Assembly: GCA_028565635.1 (NCBI GenBank)
Contig: JAOXYB010089385.1
Span: forward strand, 1-22,298
Reading direction: 5' to 3'
Origin: Phoronis ovalis
Lineage: Eukaryota > Phoronida > Phoronidae
Length of the DNA: 22,298 nt
Position 1 is the stretch's first letter. Every line of letters starts with the position of its first letter. Shown here one piece after another: positions 1 to 7,609 of the stretch. The translations under genes were made by a program, and so were the position numbers. The notes beneath the pieces were generated by a model. It saw only the letters and a program-made list of their open reading frames with translations. It was not told the origin of the DNA and made no database searches.

Positions 1-7
1 ATATGGA

Positions 8-182
8 GAGAATTTAAGAATGGGAAATGTTTTGCCATTCATGTTTTATTGAATTTATAGCAAAGACTGTACAAAATTTCTTTGAAATTAGGTAAGAATG
101 ACTCCCGGGAGGAAGAGATTTTAGTAGTAGAGAATTTAAGAATGGGAAATATTTTGCCATTCATGTTTTATTGAATTTATAG
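8..182. repeat. Direct repeat, two 53-bp copies 122 bp apart
   Basis: Positions 8-60 and 130-182 are the same 53-bp sequence with one mismatch (g at 30, a at 152). The 69 bp between them is not duplicated inside the window. The pair lies at the left edge, so it could be the end of a longer tandem array with a 122-bp unit. No coding signal is seen. Confidence 0.85.
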
Positions 183-284
183 GCCCGGGTGGGTCACTTA
201 CATGTATGTAAAGGGTGTGTCCACATGCGCGAACACAGGTTTTAAAAAAGCCCCTAAACATGTAAAATAGGCTGCTAAAAAAAA

Positions 285-395
285 GTACCCCTTTGAAAGA
301 CTTGTAGGTTTAAAAGGTGACCCTTTGGTAGACCTCAAACTTAGTAAAAATCGTACCCTTTGGCAGACCTGAACTAAACTCATGCCCTTTAATTC
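285..395. repeat. Degenerate minisatellite with an (A)CCCTTTG core
   Basis: The motif gtaccc/gtgaccc followed by ctttg and a gacct tail recurs with starts near 285, 317, 353 and 383, a spacing of about 30-36 bp. Units are diverged, with core variants ACCCCTTTG, ACCCTTTGG and GCCCTTTAA. The minus-strand reading frame across it is a by-product of the repeat and shows no recognisable protein. Confidence 0.55.
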
Positions 396-539
396 ACAGA
401 CTGGGAGTAAAAACAAGAGTTTTCAGAGAATATAATGTCCTCCATAAAGTTAAAGGAATACATTATTTAAAGTAGAACAGTTTAAATGTTAAATTGCAAT
501 TCTAAATGCAATAAAGAACCTGTATTAGGAACTGGTCAG

Positions 540-760
540 AAATAAAAATTGAAGCATTAAATTGTGGAGAGAAAAAATCAATCCCCCTCCAGGACTTGCG
601 CAAAAAAATATTACTCCTCTCCTTAGATAATGCAAAAAAACTATGATCCCTCTTCCAGAAATTTGAGTTAGGAGGCATTCATGCAGTGCGTCTTCAGGGT
701 GCGAAGCCGAGCTAGGGGGTCTGGGGGCATGCCCCCCGGAAATATTTTTGAACATTTTAT
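540..760. repeat. Probable interspersed repeat with GC-rich palindrome
   Basis: The segment differs sharply from its surroundings: purine/pyrimidine-skewed stretches (two similar units, each a tgc(gc)aaaaaaa run followed by a ccctc-rich tract, near 598-660) lead into a GC-rich block at 700-740. That block contains a perfect 14-bp palindrome, gggggcatgccccc, at 723-736. It sits just beyond the point where similarity to the FoxQ2 5' region ends (about 953), so an insertion may have removed or displaced the rest of that copy. The general look resembles repeats of other invertebrate genomes, but I cannot name a family. Short frames here have no recognisable product. Confidence 0.45.
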
Positions 761-952
761 GCGGTTTTTCTGCAATCTGGTGCATTCTTGGACTCTTCTT
801 TGCCATGACACATTGTGTCACTTTTTATGCATTCAAACTTCTTTTATATACAGATCGCAACTTTTTGAATAAATCGATGAAACAATCAAACTTCACCGTA
901 TTTTTATGGTTACTTATTTGGGATTTTAGAGACCTTCATGCTGAGAAATTGC

Positions 953-1091
953 TGAACTGCCTGGCTGTGTAGTCATAAACCTGAGTTTATTGAAAATTCA
1001 TTTGGTAGGGCAAACTTGGCACATAAGAACTAGTTGTCATAGCTTGCATCAATGATGTAAGACAACAAGGCACAGCTGGTAACTTATTTTT
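953..1091 (-). pseudogene. FoxQ2 N-terminal remnant, inverted copy
   Basis: Read on the minus strand, this segment aligns without frame breaks to the first 40-odd codons of the FoxQ2 copy at 2446. Shared strings include LTSLMQAM, the NFQ triplet and YDYTAR. It is dead: the two start ATGs of the other copy are AAA (1089-1091) and AAG (1083-1085), and an in-frame TAA lies at 987-989. Similarity stops near 953, well before any forkhead domain, and a repeat-like segment follows at 540-760. Its former promoter lies at 1092-1440 and has lost the TATA box. The forkhead part is not found in 1-952; it is either deleted or lies beyond the window. Confidence 0.85.
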
Positions 1092-1440
1092 GTTAAGAAA
1101 ATATTCAAATCGCATCTAAACCATTAACTATTTTTCATACTTGTTACACACTTGTAAAAACTTCAGTGAATCATGTAATATCTTAACTCTTTGCAGTTGT
1201 GTAGTAACTTGACCTCAATTTCAGATTTGATTGGTCATTATTCTTGAACTTCTGATTGGCTGCTGCTACAGTTTCACACCTTTTTATTCTGTCTGCCAGT
1301 TTTTAGTTGAGTTGCAAAGATTTAGTACCTAATGTTGTTTATAAATATTTAAGTCTAATGAGATTATATCAATTATTCTTTACAATTACTCTAAACAAGG
1401 TATTAACACTCAACTACTGACAGTGACCCTGGATGTGACA
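953..1440 (-). repeat. Left arm of large inverted duplication
   Basis: The reverse complement of this arm matches 2096-2584 almost end to end, roughly 75-90% identical by eye depending on the block. It covers promoter, 5' UTR and N-terminal FoxQ2 coding sequence. Both inverted CCAAT boxes are kept (ATTGG at 1230-1234 and 1255-1259), but the TATA of the other arm is degraded here (region 1197-1206). Homology may continue weakly inward to about 1530. Confidence 0.88.
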
Positions 1441-2095
1441 TATGATAATTTGTTTTGGAAAAGAAATGTTGCTAAACAAGTATTGACATTATAATATTTG
1501 TAACTTATTTTTAAACACTATTGTTTTTATTATGGACAAGCTAATAGTAAAGAATGAATGAATGAATCAATTGGGCATAAGGATACATCAATTGAGTTTC
1601 CCATCCTTCTTAATAGTAACATATTGTCCTCTAGTAAATAGCCACTTTGTGGAAAATTCTGTTCAGTCATAAGTTTCAAGTGGTTTTTGGACAATAATCG
1701 TTAGATACTAGAAATGATTTATAGCAGAATGTTGTATGCGTTAGAGACTTCTAGCACTTAAGTAAATTCTTGCTAGAAGCTGTACATCCATTCCTAAACC
1801 CCTGATAATTGCAGGACCTCAAAAATTCCAGGATCTACAACTTCTAGATGCAAAAAACTTTTAGGATATATAACCGAGTGTTGATATAGGTCAGAGGTCA
1901 GTTAGAATCCCTGAAACTACTGTATCACACATGCGATCATGCATCACTTAGCTCCTAACTGATCCCTGTCTTTTCATTCAACAGCAGTTTTGCTATTTTA
2001 TGAATATTGAAAAAATCTTGTTTTTCGTAGTTTTATATTTAATTGTATTCCCTATGCACAATGTCAAGTATCAGTGAGTTAACTAATTCAAAACA
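1441..2095. other. Spacer between inverted arms, no gene seen
   Basis: The 655 bp between the two arms is AT-rich and has no open frame of note or recognisable element. It contains a short (GAAT)4 run at 1552-1567. If both arms once drove transcription, this would be the shared upstream region of two divergent promoters. Confidence 0.6.
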
Positions 2096-2584
2096 GTGTC
2101 ACTACCTGGAGTCACTGTCAGTACTTGAGTGTTAATACCTTGTTTGTGAGTAATTGTAGGGATTAATTGACATAATCACATTAGATTAAATGTGTGTAAG
2201 CAATAGTAGGGAATAAATGTTCACAACTCAACCTAAAAGTGGCAGACAGAGTAAAGAGGTGTGAAACTTTAACAACAACAACCAATGAGAAAAGTTCAAA
2301 AATAATGACCAATCAAATCTCACTTTGAGTTCGAGATACTATATAAAGGCCGAAAGTTGAGATGTTACACAATTCACTGAAGTTCTTACAAGTGTGTAAC
2401 AACTGTCAACTTGATTAATACAATTTGAATATTTTGATAATCAACATGAATATGTTACCAGATGTACCGTTTGGTCTTACATCTTTGATGCAAGCTATGC
2501 CAACCAGTCCTGGTGTGCCAATTTCGCCGCACCAAAGGAATTTTCAACAAGCTCAGCTTTACGACTACACAGCCAGGCTTCAGT
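2096..2584 (+). repeat. Right arm of large inverted duplication
   Basis: Partner of 953-1440. It carries the promoter and the first 46 codons of the FoxQ2 copy at 2446. The best-conserved stretch lies far upstream: 2111-2145 matches 1393-1427 (inverted) at 34 of 35 positions. That is higher than the coding remnant. Confidence 0.88.
2282..2378 (+). promoter_or_regulatory. FoxQ2 core promoter: two CCAAT boxes, TATA, Inr-like
   Basis: CCAAT lies at 2282-2286 and 2309-2313, TATAAA at 2342-2347, and an initiator-like TCACTG at 2374-2379, about 32 bp after the TATA. The start codon follows at 2446, which gives a 5' UTR near 70 nt. Spacing and order fit a standard TATA promoter. The inverted copy keeps the CCAAT boxes and loses the TATA. 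The open FoxQ2 copy at 5589 has no comparable elements directly upstream. Confidence 0.65.
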
Positions 2585-3263
2585 GCATGTCAAGAATAGG
2601 ATACACTCCAACAACTTCATTTCAAAGCCATCAGCCAAGAACTTTGCAGAGATCGCTTACTGAATCCGTCAGCCCAAGTGATGTTAGACCAAAGCAAAAC
2701 TATATCCAGCTTATCTCTGAAGCTATTCTCAATTCTATCAATGAGAAAATGCTGCTTGGTAACATCTATCAGTGTCTAATGGACAAATATTCATATTTTG
2801 TAACCGTGGTCAAGGTTGGAAGAACAGTATTCGTCATAATTTATCAATAAGTGACTGTTTTGTGAAACTTGAACGCTCTGTTAATGGTAAAGGACATTAC
2901 TGGTCAATTCATCCTGCAAATATTGAAGACTTCAGGAAAGGTTGTTATGGTGGTCGACATGCTCAATCCCAGTTCATCAAGTACGTTCGTACCAGTGAAA
3001 GTCTCAGTGAAATTTCTGTTTCAACTGTGATACCATCGACTCTGACTGCATCTCATTGTTCTGGTTCATTTAAAATTTGTTCAAAGTCACCAAGTCAGAC
3101 AACAACTCCAAGTCCGATATCCAGCAAGCGTAAATTTGACATTGAAAGTTTGCTTGCACCAGAACTGTACAATATAAGAAAATTGGGAAACTGTATGAAT
3201 TATTTGAAAGGACTACAGGATATCTGCGAGCCCCTAAGAAAAAGACAATACTTCCGTCAGTGA
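2446..3263 (+). pseudogene. foxq2: FoxQ2-type forkhead gene with a single-base frameshift
   Basis: This is a single-exon forkhead transcription factor gene of the FoxQ2 class, whose members bind DNA through a winged helix and act in anterior/apical patterning in many animals. The ATG at 2446 is chosen because it follows the TATA/5' UTR; the frame upstream to 2425 has only a TTG. An N-terminal region of about 75 residues precedes the forkhead domain (about 2681-2990). FoxQ2 hallmarks are [13 protein letters not shown] followed by EDFRKG. Compared with the copy at 5589, one C is missing between 2799 and 2800, so the frame leaves the domain before helix 3 and stops at 2848-2850; the rest, including NSIRHNLS, continues in another frame to TGA at 3261-3263. 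No other defect is seen. It could be a recent pseudogene, a polymorphism or an assembly error. Confidence 0.85.
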
Positions 3264-3630
3264 TATCAATTAAAATTTTAGCAATGGAAATTATTTAATG
3301 AACTAATGATGTCTATAGATAGCTAAAATTGTTCCTGGTCTTTGCTCTGCATCTTTTTTGTGCTTTACCATTAAAATTGGTAAAGTCTTGAAAATGAGAA
3401 AGTTGAGATGATATTCACTTTTTCTCTAAATAAAAATATTCATCAGTACTTCAGATGCTCAATAGTTCAATTTCCAAATACATGTAAAAGTAAATAATGT
3501 AATTTAATTTATTTGTAAATATAACTATATTTTTTTAATAAAATGTGTTGTCAGATATAACTTTAATGAGTGTTTTTATGTCTGAACCATCAACAACCAT
3601 CCTGTAGGTTGTATCCTTATATTTTTATAA
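3264..3630 (+). other. 3' UTR and downstream flank, duplicated at 6201
   Basis: The sequence after the stop aligns with that after the other FoxQ2 copy (6201-6475), including a tctctaa(a/t) stretch near 3423, the caata(g)ttc region near 3460 and the poly(A) signal. Similarity fades around atccttata (3610-3620 against 6462-6470). The duplication that made the two copies therefore took the 3' end along. Confidence 0.7.
3537..3542 (+). promoter_or_regulatory. AATAAA poly(A) signal of FoxQ2 copy at 2446
   Basis: AATAAA is followed at once by a GT-rich tgtgttgt stretch. The same signal and GT stretch occur at the matching place in the 5589 copy. A weaker candidate, aataaa, lies near 3427. Confidence 0.7.
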
Positions 3631-4206
3631 TTAAGGTACTATATAGTAACAAGACAGTGTTTGTACATTCGTTTGAAAATGAAATTTTTCAGTAGCTTGA
3701 ATATCTTACTTAAACACTTGAAAATTTTGCTTCCTCAAATTGCAATCAAATATTAATGGAAGACTATATACAGTCACATAGAGTTGCGATTACAAGGCAG
3801 AACAGAAGTATGGCCATCTCAATCGACTCTTATTCTGATTACTATTAAGAATGTTGATGGACAATCTACTGAGTTTATATCGATTTTGTTTCTGATTTAT
3901 ATATATAAAATTCAGGTTTTTAATAATAATAGTTTTTCTTTAATGATCAAATTTTGACTATGTAAAAAGATGGTTTCTTTGTTCTTATTTCATCTTCGAC
4001 CCATATGCTTAGTGATATATGTCCAATGTAAATTGAACAGGTGCTCGTCTATCCTGCAGAATGTAGCTGTCATTTGTACAACAACCTACAGCATGTAAAG
4101 CTCTGCAATATCTTGTGATGTTGCGTAATAAAATAAAATAATATTATAGTAAAGACTTTGATTTTTCGGAGTGCTTTCATAAAAACACAAATAAACAATA
4201 AAAACC

Positions 4207-4408
4207 TAAGCGTAATTAGTAACTGGCATCAGGTAACCAATAGTAGCCTTTGTTTCAAATATTTTAATACTTGAGACATTAAAATGATCAATATAGTGTG
4301 TATTAATAAGCATTTTTTCACTTTTTTTGCCTCTGGGCAGCCATTGGGACATTTCTGGTTGAAAGTGGATATAGTTTAGCACAGTGAAAGAATTCATAAT
4401 TTCAAAAT
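4207..4408. repeat. Dispersed repeat, copy 1 (see 18957-19090)
   Basis: Two blocks match the segment at 18957-19090 in the same orientation: the area around atcaggtaaccaat (4228-4241) and a block of about 70 bp from cctctgggc (4330) to gaattcataat (4400), about 77% identical by eye. This copy has about 75 bp more between the blocks. Read on the minus strand, both copies share a Y-I-H-F-Q string and a P-R-G string, suggesting decayed transposon coding sequence, but no family is recognised. Confidence 0.6.
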
Positions 4409-5341
4409 GTCGTTTTCTATCAAAAATTGATGGGATTATTTTCAAGATTGCAAAGTAATTTTTTTGTTCATATTCCCCTTGTTGGTCTTTTGAAAGAGTT
4501 CATACCAAAGTTAATTGGTTAAACCTGCACAAAAATCAGGAGCAGACAGGAGACGTGGTTTTCTTTATTTGTGACAGAACAGAATTTTCCACGAAGAGTC
4601 TTTACTAGAAGACAATACAGTACAGTGAGGAAGTCAGTTGTATCTGTATCTCATCTGTTATATAGCACAATTTACAGCTATTATATATTATTATTAAAAA
4701 GTAATATTTTGTATTTAACATTCTTTGGGGATGAATGATACAATTGAACTGCAATCAGTTGATCATCCTCGAGTATAGTTGGAGTTACAACTTATCTTCA
4801 CCCGTGGTGTACAGATTGTAAATTTTTTTACTGCACATAAACATTCAGCTTGATACTGAAGAACATTGAAGTCATGAATTCATACTAAGCTACCATGAAT
4901 TCCAAAAATCTTTATTAATGCACATCAACATGCAATTGTAGGTTGCACAATTGTTAAGCTTATGTTTGGCTTTCTATTTTAGTGATAATTCCTAACAGCA
5001 CAAATGTAACATGGGAGCTTTATGTGAAAGTTTACAGTTTTAATTCAGTATTAAGTAAAACAAGGATGTTAAACGTGTAGCTCCATTGTATCAACTGCTA
5101 AATGCAAGTATGTTAAATTTTTTATTCTGTTTTGAATGAAAAATATTTAAGATGATTTAGGTTAGAGGTTTTACCCGCAGCCCTCTCAAAATATACTTTA
5201 CATGGCTAAACAGGTTTTTGGTGCAAGTAGAGGTCATTGTGTGAAATGATGCAGTACTATTTAGGAAAAAATCAATATGAGTCTAAAAATAGACAGTTTT
5301 AGATATGTTTTCCATGCCGTAATACTGCATATAAAATTGCC

Positions 5342-5444
5342 TGTACAATATGCATTTTAAGAGTACAGTCTCTTTTGTACAGTACAATATGACATCAGAG
5401 TGTACAATATGTTATTTACATCCTGCTTGATGCCGGACAATATG
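5342..5444. repeat. Cluster of GTACAATATG-like short repeats
   Basis: tgtacaatatg or close variants (agtacaatatg, ggacaatatg) occur at 5342, 5381, 5401 and 5435. The spacing is irregular (39, 20 and 34 bp). The cluster lies 150-250 bp upstream of the FoxQ2 copy at 5589 and could be chance in AT-rich sequence or degenerate binding sites. Confidence 0.4.
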
Positions 5445-5588
5445 ATGATATATCTTACACTAATTACTAAATAGACAGTATCCTAATTATTAAAAAGCTA
5501 ATGATAAAACCTAAGGATGATTGTTGATGGTTAAGAGATAAAAAAAGTCATTAAAGTTATACTTTACGGTACATTTTATTCAAAACCG

Positions 5589-6200
5589 ATGATGTCAACT
5601 GATGTCAGACCAAACCAGAACTATATCCAGCTTATTTCTGAAGCTATTCTCAGTTCTCCCAATGAGAAAATGCTGCTTGGTGATATCTACCAGTATTTAA
5701 TGGATAAATATGCGTATTTTCGTAACCATGGTCAAGGTTGGGAGAATATTATTCGTCATAATTTATCAATGAATGACTGTTATGTGAAGCTGGAACGTTC
5801 TGTTAATGGTAAAGGACATTACTGGTCAATTGATCCTGCAAATATTGAAAATTTCAAGAAAGGTTGTTATGGTCGTCACCATGCTCGATCCCAGTTCACC
5901 AAATATGTCCATACCAGTGAAAACCCCAGTTACTTTCTTGCTCCAAGTGTGATACCATCAGCTCCAACTGCATCTCGATTTTCTGGCTCTTTTGAAATCA
6001 GTCCACAGTCTTCAAATTCATTGTCACCAAATCAGATAGCAACTCCAAGTACAATATCTAACAAGCGTAAATTTGACATGGAAAGTTTGCTTGCACCAGA
6101 ACTGAATGATATCACAAGATTGGGAAACTGTGAGAGTTATGTGAAAGGACTACAGGATGTCTGTGAGCCCCCAAGAAAGCGACAACATTTGAATCAGTGA
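5589..6200 (+). CDS. foxq2: FoxQ2-type forkhead transcription factor, open copy lacking the N-terminal region
   Basis: A 203-residue single-exon frame. The forkhead domain spans about residues 7-100 and begins almost at the start codon: helix 1 near YIQLISEAIL, recognition helix W-E-N-I-I-R-H-N-L-S at 51-60, wing 1 with [13 protein letters not shown] at 73-85. The GRS.NGKGHxW.I.PAN and following F..G..RR.AR pattern is FoxQ2-like, although wing 2 reads GCYGRHHAR and is less basic than usual. Residues 162-168 (FDMESLL) resemble an EH1 repressor motif (FxIxxIL), through which many Fox proteins recruit Groucho/TLE. A tail with LGNC, KGLQD and RKRQ is shared with the 2446 copy. Compared with that copy it lacks about 70 N-terminal residues and any visible TATA/CCAAT promoter. 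Expression is unproven; it may be functional, decaying, or missing an upstream exon. Confidence 0.82.
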   Translation: MMSTDVRPNQNYIQLISEAILSSPNEKMLLGDIYQYLMDKYAYFRNHGQGWENIIRHNLSMNDCYVKLERSVNGKGHYWSIDPANIENFKKGCYGRHHARSQFTKYVHTSENPSYFLAPSVIPSAPTASRFSGSFEISPQSSNSLSPNQIATPSTISNKRKFDMESLLAPELNDITRLGNCESYVKGLQDVCEPPRKRQHLNQ

Positions 6201-6475
6201 AATGAACTGTAAAATTTCTAGCAATAGAAAATGTTTATTGAATTGTTACTATTTATAGGCTTTGCCAATAAAATTTAGATAATCTTGAAAGTGAAGTTAG
6301 GATTTCATTATTTCTCTAATTAAAATTATTCGTCAATACTTCGAATACTCAGTAGTTCAAAAGCAATTTTAAATTGTAAATAAGGTAATTGTACATATAA
6401 TATTTCACTTTTGAATAAAATGTGTTTTAATGACCTTTTTCTTTTTTGAACAACCCACAAGCATCCTTATATTAG
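6201..6475 (+). other. 3' UTR of FoxQ2 copy with AATAAA at 6414
   Basis: This matches the 3' region of the 2446 copy. The poly(A) signal AATAAA at 6414-6419 is followed by tgtgtttt. Its preservation fits a copy made by segmental duplication rather than retroposition: no poly(A) tract or target-site duplication is evident. Confidence 0.65.
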
Positions 6476-7392
6476 CACATTAGGATTTTACCTGGTAATC
6501 AGACTGTCTGTTAATTTTTTAAAACAAGAATTGTCCAGTTACTTTTGGATTTGAATATCAGCATGAAAATCTTGTAAAAAAAATTGCAAATTTTCCGTTT
6601 TACTCAAATGCCAAAATAACAATTAACTGATGTTTTTTTACAAATAAACTTGAAAGTGTGATAGTATACAATAAATAGAACACCAATGTGGCTCGTTAAC
6701 TAATTTGGGCTATGGCTGAAATAAAGTCTTGTGAAGGTCTGACTTCGTATCACAAAGTATGCTTCCATAAGTTAAGTTTCTGCAAAATTCACCTTTTTTA
6801 TATCATGGGAGCTCTTCTAGATTGAAGATTGACAACACTGCTTAGCAAGGAGACAAAAATGTGAAATGTTACAATTAATCTGTGATGATTTATTCAATCA
6901 AATTATATATAGATAGTTATGTAATCATTTGTTTAAGCATAGATCTGTATGCTGCCCAAAAGATGTTTTATTTTTGTGGATCTCAATTGATGTTAGAGAA
7001 AAATTCTTATGATGCATAAAAAGAAAACAATGTATTAGACATCATAAAGAGAAAATGCATACTTTGTATGTCGTCCACATTGCGAGATCTTTTCATCAAT
7101 TAACAGCCAAATTAGTTAATGATCGTCCTTAACTATATAACTAGCAACAACCAAAAGTTCATTTAAAGTCGTAATCCCTTACTTATCTTTAAAGTGAATC
7201 ATCAAGTTAAAGTGAATTTTAATAAAAATCGAAGTACATGTATGTATGTAGGTTTAAAAAAGAAATGCATAAACGGCTTTGTAGAAATATCTTCAGGAAT
7301 CATTATTTAAACATAATTTTGTGTGTTTAGCATTTGGTAAATCTTAGATAGCAGTGAAAGTCTCATACAGCAGATGTGACTAATATTTCTAG
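6476..7392. other. Non-coding stretch before first visible Nup155 exon
   Basis: No exon was recognised. It is presumed to be intronic sequence of Nup155 because the exon at 7393 begins at an acceptor and mid-protein. A weak inverted similarity exists between about 6690-6760 and 7050-7125 (shared ttaactaatttgg and aaagtatgc in opposite orientation), possibly a decayed foldback element. Confidence 0.5.
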
Positions 7393-7609
7393 GTTTGGAC
7401 AACATGCACAACGATCTATGATGAGACCCGACTTTCCTGGCCAAATGAATGAGCAAGCAAGACGAAAACAGTTAGCGGATGCACAATCACATGAAAAGAT
7501 GTCTTTACAGCAGATCGAAGTCTTATTACAACTTGTGATTGAAGCTCTTGGTTTATGGAAAATTTTGCACGATCACCAGTTCCACGTAGTATCATGGGGA
7601 TTATCAAAG
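7393..7609 (+). CDS. Nup155: Nup155 exon a (first visible)
   Basis: It encodes [16 protein letters not shown] through [13 protein letters not shown] to GLSK. The donor aag|gtagta is at 7610. The acceptor tttctag at 7391-7392 gives a phase-2 entry (one base completes a codon). Upstream AGs at 7369-7370 and 7372-7373 also keep the frame open, so the 5' boundary is less certain than the 3' one. Confidence 0.85.

Larger units (their letters stand above)
3631..5588. other. Intergenic region between FoxQ2 copies
   Basis: About 2 kb of AT-rich sequence with no convincing coding exon on either strand. It holds one member of a dispersed repeat (4207-4408) and a cluster of short repeats (5342-5444). 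No TATA/CCAAT arrangement like that at 2282-2347 is seen before the 5589 gene, and no exon able to supply the missing N-terminal region was recognised. Confidence 0.6.

Noticed and set aside
198-821. Minus-strand frames of 72 and 98 codons
   Set aside because: They run through the minisatellite and the GC-palindrome repeat, have no recognisable domain, and their composition follows the repeats.
4206-4445. 79-codon minus-strand frame as a gene
   Set aside because: It coincides with a dispersed repeat whose other copy has a stop in the matching frame; more likely transposon-derived than a host gene.
6690-7125. Foldback element with inverted ends
   Set aside because: Only short blocks match (about 13 and 9 bp) and the rest is poorly alignable; too weak to call as a separate element.
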